A stretch of DNA of 64,000 nt, taken from the NCBI GenBank assembly GCA_946484175.1, contig CAMLSX010000002.1:32583-96582 (forward strand), written 5' to 3'. This document shows, piece after piece, positions 34,199 through 42,069 of the stretch. Source of the DNA: an uncultured Clostridia bacterium (lineage in GTDB: Bacteria > Bacillota > Clostridia > Oscillospirales > Acutalibacteraceae). Position 1 is the stretch's first letter. Every line of letters begins with the position of its first letter. The position numbers and the translations under genes are program-made. The notes under the pieces are model-generated. The model had not been told where the DNA came from. It searched no databases and saw only the letters and a list, made by a program, of their open reading frames with translations.

Positions 34199-34459
34199 TC
34201 AGCAGGGCAGCACATACACGTCCACCAGGTTGCCGATGCCCACCAGCACGAAGATGAGCACTTTCCGGCAGATGCCCTTGAAGCCCACGGCGCTGGACAG
34301 CTTCTTGTCCGCGATGGCGCACATCACGCCGGTGATGTAGTCCACCAGCACGAAGGCACTCAGCGCGTAGAGAAAGCCATCCACGCCGCCCAGGTACCAG
34401 CCCAGAAAGCCGCCCAGGGCGGAAAAGGCAACCTGGATGCCGACCCAGATCGATTTCAT
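34199..34459 (-). pseudogene. Truncated phage holin (toxin-secretion/lysis holin family)
   Basis: Eighty-six codons with the N-terminal two membrane helices typical of phage holins: VGIQVAFSALGGFLGWYLGG, then FVLVDYITGVMCAIADKKLSSA and GFKGICRKVLIFVLVGIGN. The protein stops after NLVDVYVLPC; family members continue about 50 residues further with a third helix, so this copy is truncated. It sits with a phage tail fragment next to a tRNA gene, marking a decayed prophage. Confidence 0.75.
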
Positions 34460-34520
34460 AGTCTCGTCCTCCTTTGTTTTGAATATGGAAAAGACGCCCC
34501 CAGCGGGAGCGCCTTTGTTC

Positions 34521-34652
34521 TCATGTCAGCCATTCCGGTTTTTCCGGGATGGTTTGTGTGTTGGTACCATTCAGCCATGCCTGGTACCAGGTTTTTAGTT
34601 CCGAGAGCTGTTCCTCCGAGAGGGTATCGTAGAAGGCTAAACGATAGCCCAC
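34521..34652 (-). pseudogene. C-terminal fragment of a phage structural protein
   Basis: Forty-four codons ending in TGA: FYDTLSEEQLSELKTWYQAW, then LNGTNTQTIPEKPEWLT. The pattern EEQ.xEL.xWYxAWL followed by IPEKPEWL is characteristic of the short C-terminal tail of phage proteins encoded just before holin genes. No start with a ribosome site is present, and the upstream part is missing. Supports a prophage remnant between 34.2 and 34.75 kb. Confidence 0.6.
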
Positions 34653-34734
34653 AAATTAAACGGTAGCCATAAAACAAACGATAGCCTGCTGCTGCCCAGC
34701 GCCTTTGCGGACTGGGTAGGCGGCAGGCTATCGC
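34639..34734. repeat. Triple AAACG(A/G)TAGCC repeat and long hairpin
   Basis: Copies at 34639-34649, 34658-34668 and 34676-34686, about 18-19 bases apart. The last copy also forms an 11-base stem with GCAGGCTATCG (34723-34733) enclosing GCCCAG/CTGGGT. The minus-strand side ends in TTTGTTTT, so it could end transcription through the prophage remnant. No gene of its own. Confidence 0.5.
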
Positions 34735-34796
34735 TTTGCATGAGGGCGACTGGGGCCGATAAATGCCCGGAAGCCCTTGAAATCAGGGCTTTCGGG

Positions 34797-34849
34797 CAAA
34801 AAGAAAGAACCGCAATCTTGATACCCATTGTATCAAAATTGCGGTTCTT
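34797..34849 (-). terminator. Terminator of tRNA-Ala
   Basis: Long stem AAGAACCGCAAT (34805-34816) / ATTGCGGTTCTT (34838-34849) with an inner GATAC/GTATC stem, then TTTCTTTTT on the minus strand. It follows the tRNA 3' end by three bases. Confidence 0.85.
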
Positions 34850-34852
34850 ATT

Positions 34853-34928
34853 TGGTGGACCTGGAGGGATTCGAACCCTTGACCTCTCGGATGCGAACCG
34901 AACGCTCTCCCAGCTGAGCTACAGGCCC
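34853..34928 (-). tRNA. tRNA-Ala (anticodon CGC)
   Basis: 76 bases with encoded CCA. Acceptor stem GGGCCTG/CAGGTCC has the G3-U70 pair that identifies alanine tRNAs; D-arm GCTCAGCTGGGAGAGC; anticodon loop TTCGCAT with CGC at 34-36; T-arm GGGTTCGAATCCC. It is read on the minus strand and borders the prophage remnant, so it is the likely attachment site of the lost phage. Confidence 0.95.
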
Positions 34929-35101
34929 ATATGCTATTTTAGAACGGGATATATTTTATCATATTTTCTGTAGTTTTGCAACTCCTTTTTCATTTTATTT
35001 ACTGTCCGCAGCAGTTTTAAAAAATACGCTTCCTCTGGATTTATAGCGTAATTTGTGATATATTGGTAGCTGAATGAAGTATATGACTGGAGGCTGTACT
35101 G

Positions 35102-36043
35102 ATGAAAACAAAAATTTTTATAGACGGCAGCGAAGGCACGACTGGCCTTCGCATATATGAACGGTTCCAGAACCGCGATGATATCGAACTGCTTACCATC
35201 TCCCCCGAGCTGCGCAAAGACCCACAGGAACGCCGCCGACTGATTAACAGCTCCGACTTTACCTTTCTGTGCCTGCCTGACGCTGCTGCTCGCGAGGCTG
35301 TAGCCATGATCGAAAATGATCACGTCCGCATCATTGACCCCTCTACAGCTCACCGCACAGAGCCCGGCTGGGCATATGGATTCCCTGAGCTTTCTCCAGC
35401 ACACCGTGCTGCCATCGAAACCGGCGGCCGCGTTGCTGTGCCCGGCTGCCATGCAACCGGCTTTATTTCATTGGTTTATCCTCTGGTTGCTCATGGGGTT
35501 CTGCCTGCTGATTACCCGGTGAGCAGCTTTTCGCTGACCGGGTACAGCGGCGGCGGCAAAAAGATGATTGCCGATTATGAAAGCGACGGCCGTTCTTGTG
35601 AGCTGGATGCCCCCCGCGAATACGCCCTGAGCCAGCAGCACAAGCATCTGAAAGAAATGAAAGCCATCTGTGGTTTGGAGCGTGCGCCCCTCTTTTCTCC
35701 CATTGTGGCGGATTATTACAGTGGTATGCTGGTTTCTGTGCCGCTGTATGGCGAGCTGCTGCATGGCGTAAATACTCCAGAGCAGCTGCATGAACTATTG
35801 TGTGAGCATTATGCTGGACAGAAATTTGTCCGCGTGATGCCTTTCGGTGCAGAAGGAAGCGGTATGCTCAGCGGTAACCGCCGTTCCGGCTGGGATGGTC
35901 TGGAAATTTTTGTTTCCGGCAATCCGGAGCGTATGATTCTTTCAGCATCTTTCGATAATCTTGGAAAAGGTGCTTCCGGCGCTGCAATTCAGTGTCTGAA
36001 TCTGATGATGGGCTGTGAAGAAAGCCGCGGTTTGCAGCTGTAA
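35102..36043 (+). CDS. argC: N-acetyl-gamma-glutamyl-phosphate reductase (type 2)
   Basis: Reduces N-acetylglutamyl phosphate to the semialdehyde in arginine synthesis. The 313-residue protein starts KTKIFIDGSEGTTGLRIYER and has the catalytic cysteine in VPGCHATGF (about residue 116) and GYSGGGKKMI. The length and the GSEGTTGLRI N-terminus fit the shorter type 2 AGPR. No other arginine gene is beside it. The ATG at 35102 follows GGAGGCTGTACTG. It has its own short upstream region after the tRNA-Ala gene. Confidence 0.93.
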   Translation: MKTKIFIDGSEGTTGLRIYERFQNRDDIELLTISPELRKDPQERRRLINSSDFTFLCLPDAAAREAVAMIENDHVRIIDPSTAHRTEPGWAYGFPELSPAHRAAIETGGRVAVPGCHATGFISLVYPLVAHGVLPADYPVSSFSLTGYSGGGKKMIADYESDGRSCELDAPREYALSQQHKHLKEMKAICGLERAPLFSPIVADYYSGMLVSVPLYGELLHGVNTPEQLHELLCEHYAGQKFVRVMPFGAEGSGMLSGNRRSGWDGLEIFVSGNPERMILSASFDNLGKGASGAAIQCLNLMMGCEESRGLQL

Positions 36044-36107
36044 CAGCCTCGTCTCCCTGCTCATAGAAAGTTTACAAATTTCAAAAGTGCCTTTACAGGT
36101 GAAAACC

Positions 36108-36137
36108 TTGCAGAATCACACAGAAACAGAGTATAAT
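36108..36137 (+). promoter_or_regulatory. Promoter of the glycosyltransferase gene
   Basis: TTGCAG (36108-36113), 18-base spacer, TATAAT (36132-36137). The predicted start is near 36144. Confidence 0.65.
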
Positions 36138-36141
36138 AAAG

Positions 36142-36167
36142 GGAGAGTTTGCAAAAACAAACTCTCC
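36142..36167 (+). other. Hairpin at the 5' end of the glycosyltransferase transcript
   Basis: Perfect stem GGAGAGTTTG (36142-36151) / CAAACTCTCC (36158-36167) with a six-base loop starting at the predicted first nucleotides of the mRNA. It lacks a good U-tract, so it is more likely a 5' stabiliser or regulator than a terminator. Confidence 0.6.
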
Positions 36168-36243
36168 TCCCTGTTTTCATGACAGCTGGTGCGGCTGTTT
36201 GAAAGCAGCTTTGTATGCTTGCAGAAAGGTGATGAGCAATTGC

Positions 36244-37506
36244 ATGAATATATTATATCTAAACCATTACGCCGGTTCTTATCTTCACGGCATGGAATTC
36301 CGTCCCTTTATGATGGCGCGCCACTGGGTAAAGGCAGGTCACAAGGTGACAATTGCTGCCAGTTCATTTTCCCATCTTCGCGGTCAAAACCCCGATTTGA
36401 TGGGAAAAAAATATTTGGACGAAACCATTGACGAGGTTCGTTTTTTCTGGATTCATGGAAATCATTATAACGGAAATGGCTTTGACCGGGTACGTAATAT
36501 CCTTTCTTTTGTTAACGGCCTTTATCATTATCAGAATGAGATCGTTGGAAAAGACAAGCCTGACGTTGTGATTGCCAGCTCTACCTACCCGATGGATATG
36601 TACCCTGCTGTACACATTGCGGCCAAATATGGCGCTAAAGTTGTATATGAGGTGCATGATTTGTGGCCGCTGAGCCCCATAGAAGTAGGAGGGATGAGCA
36701 AATACCATCCGTTTATTCAGATTACGCAGCATGCGGAAAATTACGCCTACTCTCACTGTGATTTTGTGGTGTCACAGCTGCCAAACGCAAAAGAACACAT
36801 GATACAGCATGGCATGGCTTCGGAAAAATTCCATTATATTCCCAACGGAATTGAAGCTGCTGACTGGAAGCTGCCGAACTCCCCGGAAGACGCTGCTTAT
36901 TATGAACTGCTGCACCAGTTCCGTGAAGAGGGATATTTTCTGGTGGGATATGCTGGGATACACAGCCTTTCCAGCGCGCTGGACAGTTTTGTGGAAGCCG
37001 GTTCCAAGCTGAAAAACAAAAAAGTCAAACTCATTATGGTAGGGCAGGGCCCCGAAAAAACCCGCTTGCAGCAAAAAATCAACGATCTTGAGCTGCAGGA
37101 TACAGTAGAAACACTGGAGGCTGTGCGCAAGAGCCAGATTCCCGGCCTGCTGGAACAGTTTGACGCGCTGTATATTGGTACACAAAAGCAGCCTGTTTTC
37201 CATTATGGTATCAGCCCGAACAAGCTGTTTGACTACATGATGGCTGAAAAGCCCATTATCTATGCAATTGAATATGAAAATAATGCCGTGCAGAAATCGG
37301 GGTGCGGAATCTCGATTAAATCTGAAAGCAGTGCTGAAATTGCCCGTGCTGTATCAAAGCTGCAAAAGCTCTCTGCAAAGGAACGGGAACAAATGGGCCT
37401 GCGCGGAAAAGAGTATGTGATGGAAAATCACGAATATGGTGCTCTGGCACAGCGTTTTCTGGAAGTGCTGGAACTGCCTGTAGAAAAAAAGCCGGATAAA
37501 AAGTAA
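36244..37506 (+). CDS. GT4-family glycosyltransferase (WbuB-like)
   Basis: A 420-residue GT-B fold glycosyltransferase. The N-terminal half begins MNILYLNHYAGSYLHGMEFR with a WbuB-type pattern, and the C-terminal nucleotide-sugar domain contains VGYAGIHSLSSALD, KLIMVGQGPEK and the acidic EX7E-like segment around YGISPNKLFDYMMAEKP. It probably adds a sugar in cell-surface polysaccharide synthesis; donor and acceptor are unknown. ATG 36244 is favoured by AAGGTGAT ten bases upstream over an ATG at 36232. It is followed by fprA after 38 bases, possibly cotranscribed. Confidence 0.85.
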   Translation: MNILYLNHYAGSYLHGMEFRPFMMARHWVKAGHKVTIAASSFSHLRGQNPDLMGKKYLDETIDEVRFFWIHGNHYNGNGFDRVRNILSFVNGLYHYQNEIVGKDKPDVVIASSTYPMDMYPAVHIAAKYGAKVVYEVHDLWPLSPIEVGGMSKYHPFIQITQHAENYAYSHCDFVVSQLPNAKEHMIQHGMASEKFHYIPNGIEAADWKLPNSPEDAAYYELLHQFREEGYFLVGYAGIHSLSSALDSFVEAGSKLKNKKVKLIMVGQGPEKTRLQQKINDLELQDTVETLEAVRKSQIPGLLEQFDALYIGTQKQPVFHYGISPNKLFDYMMAEKPIIYAIEYENNAVQKSGCGISIKSESSAEIARAVSKLQKLSAKEREQMGLRGKEYVMENHEYGALAQRFLEVLELPVEKKPDKK

Positions 37507-37544
37507 AATCCATCAAGAATTATTATAAAGGAGATCTGTAGAAC

Positions 37545-38714
37545 ATGAAAGACATTACCATTTCTCAGTCTGTCCGTTATGTAGGTGTGGACGATAAAAC
37601 CATCGACCTGTTTGAAGGCCAGTATGTAGTTCCCAATGGAATTTCCTACAATTCCTACATCATTCTCGACGATAAGATTGCTGTGATGGATACCGTTGAT
37701 CGCCGCGCCTCTGACGAGTGGATGGCCAATGTGGAAGCTGTACTGGATGGCAGAAAGCCTGATTACCTGGTCATCACGCATATGGAGCCTGACCACGCCG
37801 CCAACATTCAGAACCTGGCAGAAAAATATCCCGAAATGGAGCTGGTTGCCAGTGTGAAAGCTATTTCTATGATTCCGCAGTTTTTCAACATTGAAAACGC
37901 CGGCTGCCGCTGCCGCGGTGTTAAAGAAGGCGACACCCTCTGCCTGGGCGCACACACCCTGCATTTTGTCATGGCTCCCATGGTGCACTGGCCGGAAGTA
38001 ATGGTCGCCTATGAGTCCAGCGAAAAGATTCTGTTCTCCGCAGACGGATTCGGCAAATTTGGCGCACTGGATGCAGAGGAAGACTGGACTTGCGAAGCCA
38101 GACGGTATTACATCAACATTGTGGGCAAGTATGGCGCACAGGTACAGGCTCTGCTGAAAAAGGCTGCCACTCTGGACATCCAGACCATCTGCCCGCTGCA
38201 TGGCCCCATCCTCAAAGAGAATCTGGGCTTCTATCTGGGCAAATATGACACCTGGAGCAGCTACCGTCCGGAAGATGAGGGCGTTCTGGTAGCTTATGCC
38301 TCCATTCACGGCAATACCGCAGCTGCTGCCAAACAGATGGCTGAAATTCTGAAGGCCAAGGGTGCTGAAAAAGTGGAAGTCATGGATCTGGCTCGCGATG
38401 ACATGGCAGAAGCCGTGGAGAATGCATTCCGCTACAGCTGCATGGTGGTGGCTGCTTCCAGCTACGACGCCGGCCTCTTCCCCTATATGGACACCTTCCT
38501 GCGCAAGCTGAAGGCAAAGAACTATCAGAACCGTCGGGTTGCTGTGATCGAAAATGGTTCCTGGGCTCCTTCTGCTGGCAAGTGCATGAACGAACTGCTG
38601 GGTGAAATGAAGAATGTTACCATCTGCGGTTCTATGGTTACCATCCGCTCTACCGTCAAACCTGAAACAGTGGAAGCAATGGAAGCTCTGGCAGACGCTC
38701 TTCTGGAGAAATAA
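37545..38714 (+). CDS. fprA: FprA-type diiron flavoprotein (rubredoxin:oxygen/NO oxidoreductase)
   Basis: A-type flavoprotein of 389 residues that reduces O2 to water or NO to N2O using electrons from rubredoxin. The N-terminal metallo-beta-lactamase-like domain has the diiron ligands HMEPDH (about residue 80), VHWPEV (about 147) and ICPLHGP (about 222). The C-terminal flavodoxin domain begins VLVAYASIHGNTAAAAK (FMN phosphate loop, about 246). Its likely electron donor, a flavin reductase-rubredoxin fusion, is encoded at 41.4-42.0 kb. A MarR gene convergent with it may be related to regulation. Confidence 0.93.
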   Translation: MKDITISQSVRYVGVDDKTIDLFEGQYVVPNGISYNSYIILDDKIAVMDTVDRRASDEWMANVEAVLDGRKPDYLVITHMEPDHAANIQNLAEKYPEMELVASVKAISMIPQFFNIENAGCRCRGVKEGDTLCLGAHTLHFVMAPMVHWPEVMVAYESSEKILFSADGFGKFGALDAEEDWTCEARRYYINIVGKYGAQVQALLKKAATLDIQTICPLHGPILKENLGFYLGKYDTWSSYRPEDEGVLVAYASIHGNTAAAAKQMAEILKAKGAEKVEVMDLARDDMAEAVENAFRYSCMVVAASSYDAGLFPYMDTFLRKLKAKNYQNRRVAVIENGSWAPSAGKCMNELLGEMKNVTICGSMVTIRSTVKPETVEAMEALADALLEK

Positions 38715-38733
38715 GAAAAAACGCACATAAATA

Positions 38734-38776
38734 AAAGCTCTCTGTGACGGGGATTCCCGTTACAGAGAGCTTTCGT
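38734..38776. terminator. Terminator between fprA and the MarR gene
   Basis: Stem AAAGCTCTCTGT (38734-38745) / ACAGAGAGCTTT (38762-38773) with an inner ACGGG/CCCGT. T-rich on the plus strand (TTTCGTTTTA) and A-rich the other side, so it can serve both convergent genes. Confidence 0.8.
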
Positions 38777-38777
38777 T

Positions 38778-39299
38778 TTATTTTTTTGATTCTGTCTTTT
38801 TTTGCAGTGTAAACACTGATTCCTGCCAATCGGTGTTCCCGAGCTCTTCCTGCCCTCTGCGGAGCATCCTTTCCAGAAAAGTGGATAATAGTTCCAGTTC
38901 TTCTTCTGAAAAGCCTTTTAAAGATGCTTCATCAAACAGCATATGTGCTTCGTGAAACCGTTTGGCTGTCTGCCATCCCTCTTCTGTTACCGAAAGATGT
39001 TTGCAGCGCAGGTTATTCTCGTCCACCTGCTTTTCGAGCAGCCCCATTTTCTGCAGTCTTTTGGTAGAGAGCGCCACCGAAGAAGGCGATGTCATCATGG
39101 CCTCCGCCACTTCTACCTGTGTACATCCTTCATGGTCTGCTACATATGCCAGAATCGGATACTGCCCAGGATAGGCTTCTTCCCCACCGGTATGGTTCTG
39201 GACAAAAATTTTTCGCATATGCATCAGATGATGGATACGCATTCCGATACGAATACAGGCCTGCTGCCTGTTATTCTTGTCCGATTGATTCTCACCCAT
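38778..39299 (-). CDS. MarR-family transcriptional regulator
   Basis: A 173-residue winged-HTH protein (GQYPILAYVADHEGCTQVEV, then AEAMMTSPSSVALSTKRLQKMGL, wing EKQVDENNLRCKHLSVTEEG). ATG 39299 with GAGGGATTCC upstream. It is convergent with fprA and divergent from the DUF3892 gene. A leader of about 140 bases separates its promoter from the ATG. Whether it senses oxidative or antimicrobial stress is not evident; two cysteines (C59, C99 region) are visible but not in a redox motif. Confidence 0.85.
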   Translation of the reverse strand: MGENQSDKNNRQQACIRIGMRIHHLMHMRKIFVQNHTGGEEAYPGQYPILAYVADHEGCTQVEVAEAMMTSPSSVALSTKRLQKMGLLEKQVDENNLRCKHLSVTEEGWQTAKRFHEAHMLFDEASLKGFSEEELELLSTFLERMLRRGQEELGNTDWQESVFTLQKKTESKK

Positions 39300-39448
39300 G
39301 GAATCCCTCTTTCAACTATATTGATCGTCTGACCAAAGCAAAGATTCTCTTTACCGTCAGCAGTACGCGGCTGCTTTTTCCGCTCAGAATCCTGCTGTCC
39401 TGCGGTATTGTAACAAAGCAACACCTATTCAGTCACATGATTATTTTC

Positions 39449-39477
39449 AATATACTCGATATCCGGGAAATTGTCAA
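39449..39477 (-). promoter_or_regulatory. Promoter of the MarR gene at 38778
   Basis: Minus strand TTGACA (39477-39472), 17-base spacer, TATATT (39454-39449). The predicted start near 39442 gives a leader of about 140 bases. Confidence 0.7.
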
Positions 39478-39577
39478 CGCTCCAACAACAGTTCCCGCTC
39501 TTTTCCCGTATACTTTTCGGGAATCCCGGCACAATAAAGAATGTCAATCACCATTATCAAAAGGGAGGTCTGTTTTT

Positions 39578-39874
39578 GTGAGCAAACGAAAGAGAACATC
39601 CTCCGGCCTGCCGCAAAATATCAATCTGGTAACGCCGGTACCCAAACCCGATGCCCAGCGAATCACCCGTCTGGTCAAAAACTCTGGACGAGTAGAGGGC
39701 TATGAACTGGCCAACGGAGAAATCCTCACCAAACGGGAAGGCGTTGCACTCGCCAAAGCTGGCGGCATCCGGGGCGTTGCGGTGGCTGTGCGCAACGGCA
39801 GCGAATATTTGCGCTCTCTTCCCGATGGGTCTGAAAGCGATAATCTGAGTAACCTGCCCTCTATCAGCAACTGA
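39578..39874 (+). CDS. DUF3892-family small protein
   Basis: A 98-residue protein. The core ITRLVKNSGRVEGYELANGE followed by AGGIRGVAVAVRNGSEYLRSLPDGSESDNLSNLP matches the DUF3892 pattern (a compact beta-rich domain ending in YLRS.PD...NL..LP). The GTG start at 39578 is fixed by GGGAGG about ten bases before it; a longer frame upstream overlaps the divergent MarR promoter. Function is not known. Confidence 0.75.
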   Translation: MSKRKRTSSGLPQNINLVTPVPKPDAQRITRLVKNSGRVEGYELANGEILTKREGVALAKAGGIRGVAVAVRNGSEYLRSLPDGSESDNLSNLPSISN

Positions 39875-39884
39875 ACAAATAAAA

Positions 39885-39922
39885 AAACCGGCATGAGAAA
39901 GTAAATCTCCATGCCGGTTTTC
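39885..39922. terminator. Terminator between the DUF3892 gene and uraA
   Basis: Stem AAAACCGGCATG / CATGCCGGTTTT (arms about 39884-39895 and 39910-39921), A-rich on the left and T-rich on the right, so it works in both directions for the convergent pair. Confidence 0.82.
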
Positions 39923-39933
39923 TTCATTCTCTT

Positions 39934-41280
39934 TTATTCTGCGTTCTCTTCTTCTTCGTAATCATTGGCCAGATGGAAACAATCAATAATATACATGCAC
40001 AGACCCATGATCATGCCCACCACACAGGCCAGCACCATACCGGTCAGCTGGATATTACCCAGGTTGACAGTGATGCCGGAAAGGCCGGTGACAAATACTA
40101 CTGCAGTCAGCGCCTGGTTTCTGGCGCGGCCGTAATCCACTTTGGAATCCACCAGGATACGCAGGCCGGAAGCACCAATCATGCCGTACAGCAGGAAAGA
40201 AATACCGCCGATAACCGGGCCGGGGATGGTAGAAATCAGCGCAGAGAATTTTCCGATAAAGCCGCACACCACAGAAAGCACAGCTGCACCTCCGATTACC
40301 CACACGCTGTACACCTTGGTCATCGCCATCACGCCGATATTCTCACCGTATGTAGTAGTGGGAACCGAACCCAGCAAACCGGAAACCGCTGTGGAAATGT
40401 TGTCACCCAGCAGAGAACGGTGCAGGCCCGGATCTTTCAACAGGTCGCGCCCAACAATTTTGCCGGTGACAATCTGATGGCCGATATGCTCGGAAGCAAT
40501 GACCAGCAGCACGGGAATCATCGTAAGGATGGCGTTCATATCAAACTTTGCCAACTGGAATTTGGGCAGTGAGAGCACGTTGGCCTGCTGGATCGCGGTA
40601 TAGTCGATCATACCCAGACAGGCAGCGGTGACATACCCGGCGACAATGGCAATCAGAATCGGGATGACGCCAAAGAATTTGCGGAACAGAATGGAGCCAA
40701 AAACCGCCACACACAGCGTTACAGCGAATACAGCTGCATTTTTCGGGTCAACGGAGCCTTCGGTGACCACCATACCGCCGGTGCTGGCTGCATTTCCGGC
40801 CAACTCCAGGCCAATGAGCGCCACTACCGGGCCCATGGCTGCGGGCGGAAGGATAATATCAATCCAGCGGGAGCCAAATTTCCAGATAATAAGAGCCAGC
40901 ACACAACCCAAAATACCGACCGCTACAAAGCCGCCCTGTGCATAGGAAAATGCATCCATATGCTGGGCCAGCTGTTCTGCAGTGGGGTTGGACAGATTGG
41001 GATCTGCCACATACGGAGAGCCGTGCTGTCCCATCACCAACAGCGCTGGTGCGATAAAAGCGAAGCTGGAACCCAGATAAGCCGGAGCCTTCGCCTTGGT
41101 GATAAAGATGAAGAACAGGGTTCCCAGACCGTTCATCAGCAGCACAATGGCCGGGTCAATGTGGAACAAAGTGGGAACCAGCACCGATGCGCCGAACATG
41201 GCGAACATATGCTGGATGCTCAGGGGAATGGCCTGCCCCAGCGGCGGCCTTTCGTTTACCTGAATGATTCGTTTTGCCAT
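39934..41280 (-). CDS. uraA: Uracil permease (NCS2 family)
   Basis: Proton-coupled nucleobase symporter of 448 residues with 14 membrane segments. The NCS2 signatures GSSFAFIAPAL, LPPAAMGPVVALIGLELAG and SVPTTTYGENIGVMAMTKV fit the uracil permease (UraA/PyrP) subgroup. A short acidic tail EEEENAE ends it. It sits 107 bases downstream of the rubredoxin fusion gene with a strong terminator between; together with upp at 61.7 kb it completes uracil salvage. No PyrR-type leader is recognisable. Confidence 0.92.
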   Translation of the reverse strand: MAKRIIQVNERPPLGQAIPLSIQHMFAMFGASVLVPTLFHIDPAIVLLMNGLGTLFFIFITKAKAPAYLGSSFAFIAPALLVMGQHGSPYVADPNLSNPTAEQLAQHMDAFSYAQGGFVAVGILGCVLALIIWKFGSRWIDIILPPAAMGPVVALIGLELAGNAASTGGMVVTEGSVDPKNAAVFAVTLCVAVFGSILFRKFFGVIPILIAIVAGYVTAACLGMIDYTAIQQANVLSLPKFQLAKFDMNAILTMIPVLLVIASEHIGHQIVTGKIVGRDLLKDPGLHRSLLGDNISTAVSGLLGSVPTTTYGENIGVMAMTKVYSVWVIGGAAVLSVVCGFIGKFSALISTIPGPVIGGISFLLYGMIGASGLRILVDSKVDYGRARNQALTAVVFVTGLSGITVNLGNIQLTGMVLACVVGMIMGLCMYIIDCFHLANDYEEEENAE

Positions 41281-41333
41281 TCTTTTTCCTCTTTCCTGTT
41301 TTTTATTCTTCGGGGAAATAGCTTTTCCCGCAA

Positions 41334-41379
41334 CAAAAGCCCGGGTTCCGGTTTTTGCAAACCGGAAGGCGAGCTTTTA
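41334..41379 (-). terminator. Terminator between the rubredoxin fusion gene and uraA
   Basis: Read on the minus strand, AAAAGCTCGCC...CCGGGCTTTTG with an inner TTCCGGTTT/AAACCGGAA stem. U-tract after the stem (TTTTGTTG). It separates the fusion gene from uraA, which then needs its own promoter. Confidence 0.75.
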
Positions 41380-41387
41380 TCAACAAA

Positions 41388-42047
41388 CTATTTTCTTACA
41401 AATGCTGATTTGGGCATCCCGCAGATGGGACACACCCAGTCATCTGTAAGTTCCTCAAAGGACAAATCGGGATCATTATACACATATCCGCAAACTGTAC
41501 ACACCAGCATCTCTCCGTCATTTCCATCGTCTGCCGGACGCAGCGGCTGATATATCGGTGCATTTTTGGGCACGCCGCCTTTGATGACCTGCCGGTAATA
41601 ATCATACGTCATAGGCGTGCGTCGGGTGTGCTCACTGCCGGCAACAATTTCCGCTAAAAACAGCGTATGCGTTGTACTTTCCATACAATCTACCATCCGG
41701 CACAAAAACCAGCAGCAGATGTTTTCCCGGATGACCGGCACTCCTTCCCGCAGTACCTTATGACGGATATTAGAGAGCTTTCCGCCGTTTCTTCCCGAAG
41801 TAAAGCCCAACGCTCCCACCACTGCACCAGAGGTATCCTCTGACAGCACGGCAACGGTAAACAGCTTGTGCTCTTTAATACACTGACAACTGTAATTGTC
41901 GCGGCTCATGCTCAGGGTAACCATCAGCGGAGCCGTATTGGTTACCTGCATCACCGTATTCACGATACAGGCTGAAGGGCCGTTTTCCCCCTTCACACCT
42001 ATGGCATACATTCCATAAGATAATGTGCGCAAAATATTCGGTTCCAA
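41388..42047 (-). CDS. Flavin reductase-rubredoxin fusion (Hrb type)
   Basis: A 219-residue electron-transfer protein. Residues 1-165 are an FMN-binding flavin-reductase-like domain ([33 protein letters not shown]). The C-terminal 50 residues are a rubredoxin with both Fe-Cys pairs ([27 protein letters not shown]). The same architecture is known as high-molecular-weight rubredoxin in acetogens, where it reduces FprA-type oxygen/NO reductases. The frame continues a few codons upstream to a TTG at 42062; a TTG at 42047 with GGAGGTGG eight bases before is the likelier start. Confidence 0.9.
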   Translation of the reverse strand: MEPNILRTLSYGMYAIGVKGENGPSACIVNTVMQVTNTAPLMVTLSMSRDNYSCQCIKEHKLFTVAVLSEDTSGAVVGALGFTSGRNGGKLSNIRHKVLREGVPVIRENICCWFLCRMVDCMESTTHTLFLAEIVAGSEHTRRTPMTYDYYRQVIKGGVPKNAPIYQPLRPADDGNDGEMLVCTVCGYVYNDPDLSFEELTDDWVCPICGMPKSAFVRK

Positions 42048-42069
42048 AAACTCCACCTCCAAAACAAGT

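Noticed and set aside
34456..34677. A 73-codon minus-strand frame upstream of the holin fragment.
   Set aside because: A neighbouring frame gives a recognisable phage tail-protein end, so this frame is a shadow of that remnant.
35102..36043. Start of an arginine biosynthesis operon.
   Set aside because: Only argC is present; the next genes are a glycosyltransferase and fprA.
39934..41280. Xanthine permease instead of uracil permease.
   Set aside because: The NCS2 signature residues and subgroup motifs fit UraA/PyrP better, though specificity cannot be proven from sequence.
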